Source: Saccharothrix sp. ST-888 (GTDB lineage: Bacteria; Actinomycetota; Actinomycetes; Streptomycetales; Streptomycetaceae). Taken from it: DNA of 64,000 nt. Below the pieces are notes generated by a model that saw only the letters and a list, made by a program, of their open reading frames with translations, had not been told where the DNA came from and ran no database searches. The position numbers and the translations under genes were made by a program. The stretch is from assembly GCF_000955975.1 (NCBI RefSeq), contig NZ_JYJF01000028.1:1-64000 (forward strand), read 5' to 3'. This document shows, one piece after another, positions 54,181-62,781 of this stretch (position 1 is the first letter of the stretch; every line of letters starts with the position of its first letter).

Positions 54181-55160
54181 CGCTCCTCCTCCGGGGAGCC
54201 CTGGGAGCCCCGGTAGCCCTCGGCCTTGAAGGTCGCCCGGGGCGCGTTGGTCTCCTTGACCAGGAAGTGCGGGCGGCGCTTGGTCTCGTAGTAGATCCGG
54301 CCGATGTACTCGCCGATCAGTCCGAGCATCACCATCTGCAGACCGCCGAGGCCGACTATGGCCACGATCAGGGTGACGTAGCCGGGGGAGTCGATGCCGT
54401 CGACCAGGGCCACTCCGGTGATCCACGCCGCGTACAGCACGGCCAGGCCGACCAGGACGAGGCCGAGGTAGATGGCGATCCGCAGCGGGCGGTTGTTGAA
54501 GGAGATCAGGCCGTCCATGCCGTAGTTCAGCAGGGCGCCGAACCGCCACTTGGTCTCGCCGGCCTCGCGGGCCACGTTGTTGTAGTCGAAGGTGACGGTG
54601 TCGAAGCCGATCCAGGAGAACAGGCCCTTGGAGAAGCGGTTGTACTCCGGCAGCGAGAGCAGCGCGTCCACGGCCTTGCGGGAGAGCAGCCGGAAGTCGC
54701 CGACGCCGTCCTCGATCTCGACGTCCACCCACTTGTTGATCAGCTGGTAGTAGAGCCGGCTGGCGGCGCTGCGGACGGCCTTGTCGCCCTCGCGGGTGCG
54801 GCGGGCGATCACCTGGTCGTGGCCGCGGTCGTAGAGCTCCAGCATCCGCTCGATCAGCTCCGGCGGGTGCTGGAGGTCGGCGTCCATCAGCACCACGGCG
54901 TCGCCGGTGGCCTCGCGGAGGCCGGCCAGCATGCCGGCCTCCTTGCCGAAGTTGCGGCTGAAGGACACGTACCGGGTGCTGCCCGGGTGCTCGGCGGCCA
55001 GCCTGCGCAGGTGCTCCAGGGTGTGGTCGCTGCTGCCGTCGTCCACGTAGCAGAGCTCGTAGTCGATCGACAGTTCGTCCAGGTTGGCACGGATCGACCT
55101 GTCGAAGAGATCGATCACGTCTTCTTCGTTGTAGCAGGGGACAACGACCGACAGTCGCAC
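54177..55160 (-). CDS. GtrB/DPM1-like glycosyltransferase family 2
   Basis: A 327-aa membrane-bound GT2 that should load a sugar onto polyprenyl phosphate. The catalytic domain has VVVPCYNEEDVIDLF, YVDDGSSDHT and the DXD-type VLMDADLQHPPELI (about 86-100). GVGDFRLLSRKAVDAL and RFSKGLFSWIGF are typical of the GtrB branch. Two C-terminal helices (about 235-255, 270-290) anchor it. GTG 55160 follows GGAGGTGA; the frame is open to 55184. It overlaps the gtrA-like gene. Confidence 0.92.
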   Translation of the reverse strand: MRLSVVVPCYNEEDVIDLFDRSIRANLDELSIDYELCYVDDGSSDHTLEHLRRLAAEHPGSTRYVSFSRNFGKEAGMLAGLREATGDAVVLMDADLQHPPELIERMLELYDRGHDQVIARRTREGDKAVRSAASRLYYQLINKWVDVEIEDGVGDFRLLSRKAVDALLSLPEYNRFSKGLFSWIGFDTVTFDYNNVAREAGETKWRFGALLNYGMDGLISFNNRPLRIAIYLGLVLVGLAVLYAAWITGVALVDGIDSPGYVTLIVAIVGLGGLQMVMLGLIGEYIGRIYYETKRRPHFLVKETNAPRATFKAEGYRGSQGSPEEER

Positions 55161-55223
55161 GGGCTCACCTCCGGTAGTGGGCACACAGGGCGGCTGATCG
55201 CACGACCATATTTGTCCCGATAA

Positions 55224-57758
55224 TCACGTAGATGGTACCGGGGTGACCGGCTCTTCCGCGTGGTGCCTGCGCCGCAGCCTAGCGGTGACGGCCACCCCGG
55301 CCAGGACCGCAAGGCCGACCCCGCCGACCGCCAGGCCGGCGGTCAGGCCGGGCGTGCGGTAGGTGCAGGAGATGCGCGAGGCGCCGCTGCCGAGCGGCAC
55401 CCCGATCATCCCGAGGACGGACTGCACGGGGTGCTCGGCGCCGCCGTCCACCGAGCACTGCCAGCCGGTGACGGCGGGCACCGCGACCAGCGCGGTACCG
55501 CTCGACCCGGCGGGCAGCTCGGCACTCAGGGTGTGCCCGCCCGAGCTGACCGCGGTGGCGCCCTTGAGCCCGCCGAGTGCCCTGGTGAGCGCGGCCTGGT
55601 CGAAGCAGCCGACGGGTGCGGCCGGGATCTGGGCGGCGGCCGGGGCGCGCAGCTGCACCTGGACCCTGCCGTCCGCGCCGACCGGGCCGAGCGCCCTGAT
55701 CGGCATGGCGGTCATCGACTGCCTGCCGTAGCTCTCGTACTTGGCGCCCATGCCCATCACCGTGCCGCCGAACCAGGGCCCGTAGAAGAACGCGGTGGTG
55801 CCGGGGGTGCAGCTGCCGGTGAAGGTGGTCCAGGCGCTGCCCCTGGGCGTGGCCGGGACGGACCAGCCGCTGCTGCCGTGCGAGGTCGGCCGGGGCCCGG
55901 CGGTCGGGGTCAGCTGCGGGATCTCGTAGACCTTGGCGCCGAGCAGCGACTCCTGGCGGGACCAGACCGAGCCGGTGTCCGGCTTGGCCGAGGGGTGCAC
56001 GGTGACCAGCGGCGCGGCGGCGGCGTGCTTGGCGGTGAAGCCGTCCGGGTCCGAGCTGCTGTCCAGGTAGGTGGTGACCCCGAACAGCGCCCGGCCGACC
56101 GGGTCGGCCGGGCTGAGAGTGTGCCGGCCCTGGATGAACCAGCCCGCGCCGAGGTCGTGCAGCAGCTCGGCGGTGGTGGCCGGGAGGTAGCTGCTGTAGT
56201 ACGAGCCGCCCTCGCCGGCCAGCAGCATCGGGTCGTTGGAGGCGAACTCGTGCGGGCCCGGGTCGGTCCGGGTCGCGGGCCAGTCGTCGTGCTGCCGGAG
56301 CACGTCGTACGCGGCCAGGCTCGGCCCGCTGATGGTGGGCCGGGGGACGAAGAACGGCAGCCGGTCGCGGATCACCGTGGCCGAGTAGGTGGACAGGGTG
56401 GTCCCGGCCACCACCCCGAAGGCGAGCACCAGGACGGCGAGCCGACCCACCCGGCGGTCGCCGTGCCACCGGTCGAGTGCCCAGAGGACGGCGAGGGCGA
56501 GGGCGCCGCCCGCGCCGACCAGCACCCAGGTCGTCGAGTGGACCGAGCTCCGGTCGTGCCCGACCAGGGCGACCAGCGCGACCACTCCGGCACCGCCGAG
56601 CAGGGCGAACAGGTCGGGGCGGCGGGAGAGCGAGACCCAGGCGGCCATCGTCAGCATCCCGCTGAGCACGAAGGCGGCCCGGTAGGGGCTGCCGTTGGGG
56701 ATCGCCAGACCGTGCCAGAGCAGGATGGTCGGCTCCCAGACGAAGCTGAGCGCGACCAGCAGGAGCAGCGCGTACCAGACCACCCGCTCGCGCACGCCCA
56801 CCCGCCGGTTGAACGGCAGCGAGGCGACCAGCAGCAGTCCGAGCACGCCGATGAAGATGTTCGGCACGCTCAGGCCGGAGCGTCCGCCGGGCAGCAGCTG
56901 GGCGAGGTAGTCGGTGAGTCCGGGCGGGCCGCCGTAGGTGGCCAGTGGCGCGGGCTGGGAGGACTTGCTGGCCTTGAGGCCGACGAACATGACCGGCGCG
57001 ATCAGCAGCACCCCGGTCACGACCATGCCCGCCGCCCGGCCGAGCACCAGCAGCCTGGCCCGCACCGGGCGGTCGGCGGCCAGTACCACCCGCACCAGCA
57101 GCACCAGTCCGGCGCCGATGGTGGCCATCGCACCGGTGTAGAAGTTCCCGGCCCAGGCGACGGCCACGAAGAGCGTGCCCAGCACCCACCGGCGGCCGGC
57201 CAGACACCAGTCGCAGGCGATCCCGACCAGCGGCAGCGAGACCAGGCCCCACATCCACATCGGGTCGGGGGAGCCGTCGTTCAGCACCCAGGCGCAGACC
57301 CCGTACCCGACGCCGAGCAGCGCGCGCAGCCACGGCGAACCGGGGTGCAGGCGTCCCAGGAAGTACGTCATCACGGCCGCACCGAGGCCGATGCTGAGCA
57401 GGGTGACCAGGAAGACCGGGAAGTTCACCGCGTCGCGCGGGAAGAGCCCGACCAGCCAGGAGAACGGGTTCATCAGGTAGGTGAAGAAGTCCGCCAGGAA
57501 CGGCGCGCCGAAGCCGCTGTTCCAGTTGAAGACCAGGTCACCGGTGGTGTTCCCGTGCTGGAGGTCCCACAGGTGGGCGTGGAAGGGGACGAACTGGTTG
57601 CCCAGGTCGTTCACGGCCCGCGAGCGGGCGCCGAACGGATACGTCCCGCGGATCGCCATCGCCAGGCAGTACGCGCCCATCGAGAGAACGGCCGCCAGCG
57701 CGGCCGCGCCGAGCTCCGGACTTCTCAGACGTCGGGCGAGGGCGGTGCTCCGGCTCAC
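55224..57758 (-). CDS. YfhO family multi-pass membrane protein (GT-C-like)
   Basis: An 844-aa protein with about twelve predicted helices in the first 480 residues, then a large extracytoplasmic beta-rich domain and a final helix near the C-terminus (LAVGGVGLAVLAGVAV). YfhO proteins are GT-C-like glycosyltransferases in some systems, using polyprenyl-phosphate sugars to glycosylate wall polymers. The acidic motif after helix 1 (RAVNDLGNQFVPFHAHLWDL) fits the GT-C catalytic loop. GTG 57758 with GGAG upstream was chosen; ATG 57806 is possible. It sits 63 bp before the GT2 gene on the same strand. Confidence 0.87.
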   Translation of the reverse strand: MSRSTALARRLRSPELGAAALAAVLSMGAYCLAMAIRGTYPFGARSRAVNDLGNQFVPFHAHLWDLQHGNTTGDLVFNWNSGFGAPFLADFFTYLMNPFSWLVGLFPRDAVNFPVFLVTLLSIGLGAAVMTYFLGRLHPGSPWLRALLGVGYGVCAWVLNDGSPDPMWMWGLVSLPLVGIACDWCLAGRRWVLGTLFVAVAWAGNFYTGAMATIGAGLVLLVRVVLAADRPVRARLLVLGRAAGMVVTGVLLIAPVMFVGLKASKSSQPAPLATYGGPPGLTDYLAQLLPGGRSGLSVPNIFIGVLGLLLVASLPFNRRVGVRERVVWYALLLLVALSFVWEPTILLWHGLAIPNGSPYRAAFVLSGMLTMAAWVSLSRRPDLFALLGGAGVVALVALVGHDRSSVHSTTWVLVGAGGALALAVLWALDRWHGDRRVGRLAVLVLAFGVVAGTTLSTYSATVIRDRLPFFVPRPTISGPSLAAYDVLRQHDDWPATRTDPGPHEFASNDPMLLAGEGGSYYSSYLPATTAELLHDLGAGWFIQGRHTLSPADPVGRALFGVTTYLDSSSDPDGFTAKHAAAAPLVTVHPSAKPDTGSVWSRQESLLGAKVYEIPQLTPTAGPRPTSHGSSGWSVPATPRGSAWTTFTGSCTPGTTAFFYGPWFGGTVMGMGAKYESYGRQSMTAMPIRALGPVGADGRVQVQLRAPAAAQIPAAPVGCFDQAALTRALGGLKGATAVSSGGHTLSAELPAGSSGTALVAVPAVTGWQCSVDGGAEHPVQSVLGMIGVPLGSGASRISCTYRTPGLTAGLAVGGVGLAVLAGVAVTARLRRRHHAEEPVTPVPST

Positions 57759-57829
57759 GGCGTGCGGCTCCTGCCTTCTGCGGGTCGTCTCGATCGGGTT
57801 GAGCATAAGCGGCCTCATGGCCGGGCCCC

Positions 57830-59911
57830 TCAGGGCGCCAGGCCCCACGCGCCGAACGGCTCCACCGCGGCCGAGCGCCGGGCGACGTAGAGCATGCCGT
57901 CGCAGCCCACGGCGACGGCGACCGGGAGGCCGTCCCGGTCGGTGGTGACCGACGGGGTACCGGCCAGCAGCGGCCCGGAGTGCTGCCACCCCTGGACTGT
58001 GCCGAGGGCGACCCGGCCCTTGCCGTCCCGGACCGCGAGGACGTCCGCGGCGGCCGAGACACGGCCGAAACCACCCGGCGGGGTGGTTTCGGCGACGACC
58101 TTCCAGGTGTCGAACGTCGGTTCGTGCTCGGCGGTCAGCACCTTGGCCGACTTGGGCTCGCGGAAGTGCAGCCGCAGCCGGCCGTCCTTGCCCAGCAGGG
58201 CGGTGATCGGTCCGCCCGGAACGGGCAGGCCGGTCGGCACGGCCGGACGCAGCGGCCCGCCCGGGGTGTCGCTCATCCAGTGCGCGACGCCCTTGCCGCC
58301 CGCGAAGACGTGGGTCAGGCCGTCCGCGTCGAGGGCCGCGCCGATGCCGTCCAGCACGCCCTGGCCGACCCCGGGCGGCAGCGGCAGGGCGTTCCAGCCG
58401 CCGTCCAGCAGCCGGACGGCGACGGTGCCCGCGAAGGTGCGGGCGAAGACCTGCACACTGCCGTCCGGGCGGGCCAGGGCGAACGGGTAGCCGAACTCCA
58501 TCGACTTCACCGCGTCGTCGCCGTCCGGTGCCCCGAGGCTCTCCCAGGGGCTGAAGGGCTGTTCGCCGGGGCCGTCGGAGTTCTGCACGCAGGTGACGAT
58601 CTCCCGGCGGTGGTCCTGGGGGGTGTACCCGAGCACCGTGCGCACGCCGAACAGCCGCAGCAGCCCGTCGGACTGGCGGATCACCTGCAGCTGGCCCTCC
58701 AGGCCGTCACCGGCGATCCGCTGCGGGCCGTGCCAGCCCTTGGCGTCCTCGAACCAGTACGCGGCCGCCCCGTTGAGCAGGGTGAAGGCCATCAGCCAGC
58801 CGTCGCCGGTCTGCTGGAGCCACTGGCCGCTGCCCGCGGCGCGGTAGCGGGTGCTCTGCGCCCAGCCGTTGCGCAGCGCGCCCTTGCCGACCTTGCGGTC
58901 GCCGCAGCCCGCGGGATCGCCGCAGTCCCGGTCGTCCGCCCACCCGTAGGTGTCGATCAGCCGCGCCTTGCGCTGCACGGTCGGCAGGTCGAGGTTGGCC
59001 GGCAGCTCGGCGTTGACGTAGCCGAGGTAGCTCTCCACCGTCGCGGCCCTGGCGCTGCCGTCGCCCCAGTGCTTGGCGAGGGCCGCCTGGGCGAAGTACG
59101 CGGAGTAGGTGTGGTCCTGGTGGTCGAGGTAGAGCAGGCCCTGCGGTCTCGGCGGCGCCTTCACGGCGTGGTCCGGGTTGGGGTCGAGGGTGCGGACCAC
59201 GGTGGGGCGGAAGTGGTCCAGGATGTTCACCAGGGTGTCCACCAGCTGCTCACGGGTGTACGTGGCGCTGGCGGGCAGGCCGCTGCGGGCCGGCGGCAGG
59301 GTGGATATCCGCTGCTCCTGGCCCAGCCACAGGCCGCGCAGGCTGTCCGCCCTGGGGGTGCTCACCGCGCGGGCCTCCACCAGTGCGGGGAATATCAGCT
59401 GCACATGGGGGGCGGCCTTCAGGGTGTGCTGCTCGACGGCCAGCCCGTCGTGGTAGCTGACCAGCGCCACCTCCCACGGGCTGTTCTCGTCGCCGGTCGC
59501 CATCACGGCGTAGGAGGCGGCGAGCCCGTTGATGCGGGCTCTGGTGTACCCGGCCCGGTCCGCGGGGACGCGCTGGTGGCCCGCCTCGCTGTGCAGCACG
59601 TTGCGGCCGTCCGACTCGCCGTCGGTCAGACAGACCGTGACGCAGGCGGCGCCGGTGGCGACGGCCTGGTCGAGGTCGGGATTCATGAAGTAGAGGTTGT
59701 CGTCCGGGTGGGCGATCACATGGACGAAGGACATCCGCTCCGAACTGCCGGCGATGCCGCTGGCCTGGATCGTGTCCGGCGGCGGCTGGGTGCTGCGGGA
59801 CTTCGGTGACGTGGAGCGGGTGGCCTCCCACAGTCCGTAACCGGATGCGGGTACTGCCACCATCCCGCCGGCCAGCCATAGTGCACGGCGCCGGCTGATG
59901 GGATTGACCAT
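57830..59911 (-). CDS. Secreted PIG-L deacetylase with lectin-like beta-propeller domain
   Basis: A 693-aa exported protein. The N-terminus is a twin-arginine signal (SRRRALWLAGGMVAVPASG). Residues 60-310 form a PIG-L/LmbE zinc deacetylase with metal motif AHPDDNLYF (His68, Asp70, Asp71) and the later DHQDH. Residues 340-693 are repeating blades of a PLL/fucose-lectin-like propeller (GDGLEGQLQVIRQSDGLLRLFGV; ALARPDGSVQVFARTF). PIG-L enzymes remove N-acetyl groups from sugars; the propeller may bind glycan. It heads a minus-strand run with the YfhO, GT2 and GtrA genes. Confidence 0.87.
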   Translation of the reverse strand: MVNPISRRRALWLAGGMVAVPASGYGLWEATRSTSPKSRSTQPPPDTIQASGIAGSSERMSFVHVIAHPDDNLYFMNPDLDQAVATGAACVTVCLTDGESDGRNVLHSEAGHQRVPADRAGYTRARINGLAASYAVMATGDENSPWEVALVSYHDGLAVEQHTLKAAPHVQLIFPALVEARAVSTPRADSLRGLWLGQEQRISTLPPARSGLPASATYTREQLVDTLVNILDHFRPTVVRTLDPNPDHAVKAPPRPQGLLYLDHQDHTYSAYFAQAALAKHWGDGSARAATVESYLGYVNAELPANLDLPTVQRKARLIDTYGWADDRDCGDPAGCGDRKVGKGALRNGWAQSTRYRAAGSGQWLQQTGDGWLMAFTLLNGAAAYWFEDAKGWHGPQRIAGDGLEGQLQVIRQSDGLLRLFGVRTVLGYTPQDHRREIVTCVQNSDGPGEQPFSPWESLGAPDGDDAVKSMEFGYPFALARPDGSVQVFARTFAGTVAVRLLDGGWNALPLPPGVGQGVLDGIGAALDADGLTHVFAGGKGVAHWMSDTPGGPLRPAVPTGLPVPGGPITALLGKDGRLRLHFREPKSAKVLTAEHEPTFDTWKVVAETTPPGGFGRVSAAADVLAVRDGKGRVALGTVQGWQHSGPLLAGTPSVTTDRDGLPVAVAVGCDGMLYVARRSAAVEPFGAWGLAP

Positions 59912-60008
59912 CTGTGATCCCCCGTGAAGAAACCATGAACTCTGGATGGATATTACCGGTTACGCCCGCTTCGTTCGAAACTGCGTGCCACTGCCCCCGC
60001 GACACGCG

Positions 60009-60027
60009 ACGTCCGAATAGTGGACGT
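60009..60027. promoter_or_regulatory. ACGTCC-N7-GGACGT operator upstream of leuB
   Basis: A perfect 6-bp inverted repeat around GAATAGT, 41 bases before the leuB start and just upstream of its promoter. ATAGTG-containing sites upstream of leuB are bound by the IclR-type regulator LtbR in corynebacteria; NdgR is the streptomycete counterpart. An NdgR site is the leading guess. Confidence 0.55.
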
Positions 60028-60054
60028 ACAGGTGTCACGAACTGGGACGCGGAG

Positions 60055-60060
60055 TAGGGT
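60055..60060 (+). promoter_or_regulatory. -10 box for leuB
   Basis: TAGGGT ends 7 bases before the leuB ATG, consistent with a leaderless mRNA. A TGTCAC hexamer 16 bases upstream may be the -35 element. Confidence 0.5.
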
Positions 60061-60067
60061 CCGTGAC

Positions 60068-61105
60068 ATGTCTCGCAGCCTTCGTCTCGCAGTGATCCCC
60101 GGTGACGGCATCGGCCAGGAAGTGGTGGCCGAGGGCCTCAAGGTGCTTGCCGCCGCCCTCCCCTCCGAGGTCAAGGTGGAGACCACCGAGTACGACCTCG
60201 GCGCCAGGTTCTACCACCGCACCGGCGAGACCCTGCCGGACAGCGTGCTGGCCGAACTGAAGACCCACGACGCCATCCTGCTCGGGGCCGTCGGCGACCC
60301 CAGCGTCCCCTCCGGAGTACTGGAGCGCGGTCTGCTGCTCAAGCTGCGCTTCGCCTTCGACCACCACATCAACCTGCGCCCGGGCAAGCTCCTCCCGGGC
60401 GTCACCGGCCCGCTGGCCGGCCGGCCCGAGATCGACTTCGTGGTGGTCCGCGAGGGCACCGAGGGCCCGTACGTCGGCAACGGCGGCACCCTGCGCGCCG
60501 GCACCGAGCACGAGGTCGCCACCGAGGTCAGCCTCAACACCGCGTACGGCATCGAGCGGGTGGTCCGCGACGCCTACCGCAGGGCGGCCGCCCGGCCGCG
60601 CAAGAAGCTCACCCTGGTCCACAAGAACAACGTGCTGGTCCACGCCGGACACCTGTGGAGCCGGATCTTCCAGCAGGTCGGCCAGGAGTTCCCCGAGGTC
60701 ACCACCGACTACCTGCACGTCGACGCGGCGACGATCTTCTTCGTCACCCAGCCCGAGCGTTTCGACGTCATCGTGACCGACAACCTCTTCGGCGACATCC
60801 TCACCGACCTCGCCGCGGCGATCACCGGCGGCATCGGCCTGGCCGCGAGCGGGAACATCAACCCGACCGGCGAGTTCCCGTCGATGTTCGAGCCGGTCCA
60901 CGGCTCGGCCCCGGACATCGCCGGACAGGGCAAGGCCGACCCGACCGCCACCGTGCTGTCGGTCGCCATGCTGCTGGAGCACCTCGGCTTCACCGCCGAG
61001 GCGGCGAAGGTCGAGGCGGCCGTCGCGGCCGACCTGGCCGAGCGCACCGGCACCAGGACCACCTCCCAGGTCGGCGACGCGCTCGCCGCCCGAGTATCCG
61101 GCTGA
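60068..61105 (+). CDS. leuB: 3-isopropylmalate dehydrogenase
   Basis: A 345-aa NAD-dependent enzyme of leucine synthesis. It starts SRSLRLAVIPGDGIGQEVV, with VVREGTEGPYVGNGG, the catalytic Lys/Tyr region HKNNVLVHAGHLW, the metal Asp in DNLFGDILTDLAAAITGGIG, and the NAD loop EPVHGSAPDIAGQGKADPTATVLS. This form is the shorter actinobacterial type. ATG 60068 is fixed by the conserved start. An operator-like palindrome and TAGGGT box lie just upstream. ilvE follows after 143 bp. Confidence 0.96.
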   Translation: MSRSLRLAVIPGDGIGQEVVAEGLKVLAAALPSEVKVETTEYDLGARFYHRTGETLPDSVLAELKTHDAILLGAVGDPSVPSGVLERGLLLKLRFAFDHHINLRPGKLLPGVTGPLAGRPEIDFVVVREGTEGPYVGNGGTLRAGTEHEVATEVSLNTAYGIERVVRDAYRRAAARPRKKLTLVHKNNVLVHAGHLWSRIFQQVGQEFPEVTTDYLHVDAATIFFVTQPERFDVIVTDNLFGDILTDLAAAITGGIGLAASGNINPTGEFPSMFEPVHGSAPDIAGQGKADPTATVLSVAMLLEHLGFTAEAAKVEAAVAADLAERTGTRTTSQVGDALAARVSG

Positions 61106-61144
61106 CGGGCCGGAGCACAGATCGGAGCAGCTTGCCAGCTGTTC

Positions 61145-61186
61145 GGCACGGCCCTCTGGATGCGAGTATCGACAGTGGGCCGTGCC
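61145..61186 (+). terminator. Hairpin between leuB and ilvE
   Basis: GGCACGGCCC (61145-61154) pairs perfectly with GGGCCGTGCC (61177-61186) around a 22-nt loop. It is either the leuB terminator or part of the ilvE leader. There is no U-tract. Confidence 0.6.
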
Positions 61187-61248
61187 GTCGTGTGTTCGAA
61201 CACCGGAGGCGGGGCCCGGACCAACCCCACGGTGAAGGACAGACAGAC

Positions 61249-62361
61249 ATGAGTACGCCCACCCAGGCGCCCATCACGTTCGAGCTCAAGCCCTCCGCGC
61301 ACCCGCTGTCCGATGCGGAGCGGCAGGCCCGGCTGGCCAGCCCCGGCTTCGGCCGCGTCTTCACCGACCACATGGTCACCATCCGCTGGACCGAGGGCCG
61401 CGGCTGGCACGACGCCCAGCTGGCGCCGTACGCGCCGCTGGAGATCGACCCGGCCAACATGACCCTGCACTACGGCCAGTCGATCTTCGAGGGCCTCAAG
61501 GCCTACCGGCAGCAGGACGGCTCCATCGCGACCTTCCGGCCGACCGCCAACGCCGAGCGCTTCCAGGCCTCGGCCCGCCGGCTGGCCATGCCCGAGCTGC
61601 CGGTCGAGACCTTCGTCGAGGCCGTCGAGCTGCTGGTCCAGCAGGAGCAGGCGTGGGTGCCCAACGAGCCCGAGCAGAGCCTCTACCTGCGGCCGTTCAT
61701 GTTCGCCACCGAGGTCGGCCTGGGGGTCCGTCCGGCCAACGAGTACCTCTTCATGATCATCGCCTCCCCGGCCGGCGCCTACTTCCCCGGTGGCGTCAAG
61801 CCGGTCTCGGTCTGGCTCTCCGAGGAGTACGTCCGCGCCGCGCCCGGTGGCACCGGCGCCGCCAAGTGCGCCGGCAACTACGCCGCCTCGCTGGTCGCCC
61901 AGGCCCAGGCCGCCGAGAAGGGCTGCGACCAGGTCGTCTGGCTCGACGCCGCCGAGCACCGGTGGATCGAGGAGATGGGCGGAATGAACCTCTACTTCGT
62001 CTTCGGCGAGGGCAAGGACGCGAAGATCGTCACCCCCGAGCTCTCCGGCGCCCTGCTGCCCGGCATCACCCGTGACTCGCTGCTGCGGATGGCGGCCGAC
62101 CTCGGCTACGCCGTCGAGGAGCGGAAGATCTCCACCGACGAGTGGAAGCAGGGCAACGCCGACGGCACCCTCACCGAGGTCTTCGCCTGCGGCACCGCCG
62201 CCGTCATCACCCCGGTCGGCTCGGTCAAGTCCGCCCGCGCCGACTGGACCGTCGGCAAGGGCGAGCCCGGCGAGATCACCATGGAGCTGCGCCGGACCCT
62301 GCTCGCCGTCCAGAGCGGCCAGATCCCGGACACCCACGGCTGGCTGCACCGGATCGTCTGA
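61249..62361 (+). CDS. ilvE: Branched-chain amino acid aminotransferase
   Basis: A 370-aa fold-type IV PLP enzyme for the last step of leucine, isoleucine and valine synthesis. It has MTLHYGQSIFEGLKAYRQ, RPFMFATEVGLGV, the PLP lysine in GAAKCAGNYAASL (about 207), and EEMGGMNLYFVF. GEPGEITMELRRTL closes the fold. ATG 61249 follows GAAGGAC. It lies between leuB and cimA, a classical streptomycete order. Confidence 0.97.
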   Translation: MSTPTQAPITFELKPSAHPLSDAERQARLASPGFGRVFTDHMVTIRWTEGRGWHDAQLAPYAPLEIDPANMTLHYGQSIFEGLKAYRQQDGSIATFRPTANAERFQASARRLAMPELPVETFVEAVELLVQQEQAWVPNEPEQSLYLRPFMFATEVGLGVRPANEYLFMIIASPAGAYFPGGVKPVSVWLSEEYVRAAPGGTGAAKCAGNYAASLVAQAQAAEKGCDQVVWLDAAEHRWIEEMGGMNLYFVFGEGKDAKIVTPELSGALLPGITRDSLLRMAADLGYAVEERKISTDEWKQGNADGTLTEVFACGTAAVITPVGSVKSARADWTVGKGEPGEITMELRRTLLAVQSGQIPDTHGWLHRIV

Positions 62362-62494
62362 TCCGCGGCCGCGTCCCGCCGGGCGTCCCGGCGGGACGCC
62401 CGGCGCTGCCCGCGACACCGCCGCCCGTGCCCCGGCAACCGGCCGGCCTCCCCCGGAATGTTTCGCATCGCGAGACGGAGCGGCCGGATTCCGG

Positions 62495-62566
62495 ATGGTG
62501 TGCAAGACTCCGGACGTGTCCTCGCTCTCGCTGATTATTGGCAGCAGGCGCGCCGGTCCGCAGTGA
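62495..62566 (+). CDS. cimA leader peptide
   Basis: A 23-residue frame from ATG 62495, or 16 residues from GTG 62516, ending SSLSLIIGSRRAGPQ. Two consecutive ATT isoleucine codons, rare here, follow CTC and CTG leucines. Hairpins and an intrinsic terminator come directly after. The start codon is uncertain, because neither has a strong ribosome site. Confidence 0.7.
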   Translation: MVCKTPDVSSLSLIIGSRRAGPQ

Positions 62567-62567
62567 C

Positions 62568-62652
62568 CGCTCCGCAGTGACCCAACTGCGTGGAGCGATC
62601 ACCGTGTCCAGACCCGCGCGCAGACCTCTCGCACCCGCGAGGGGTCTTTTTG
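62568..62652 (+). promoter_or_regulatory. Transcription attenuator upstream of cimA
   Basis: CGCTCCGCAGT (62568-62578) pairs with ACTGC and GGAGCG (62585-62597). A terminator follows: AGACCTCTCGC (62622-62632), ACCC loop, GCGAGGGGTCT (62637-62647), TTTTT. The first hairpin starts inside or just after the Leu/Ile-rich leader. Charged tRNA(Ile) or tRNA(Leu) should decide readthrough into cimA. Confidence 0.8.
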
Positions 62653-62781
62653 TTTCCCCGGACCGGCCGGGGCCCTCACGAGGGGCTCTGCGACACCGGG
62701 AGCGCGCGGGATGGTGGACAGTGGAGCCGGAGAATCCGGCAAAACGACAGAAGTACTCCCGGAAACGGAGAACGCAGGGTC

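Noticed and set aside
55260..57890. 876-aa plus-strand frame opposite the YfhO gene
   Set aside because: Composition is Arg/Gly/Glu-rich with no domain, and the minus strand encodes a clear membrane protein.
62072..62494. Longer plus-strand frame running into the cimA leader peptide
   Set aside because: It is a shadow of the ilvE 3' end; only the last codons look like a leader peptide.
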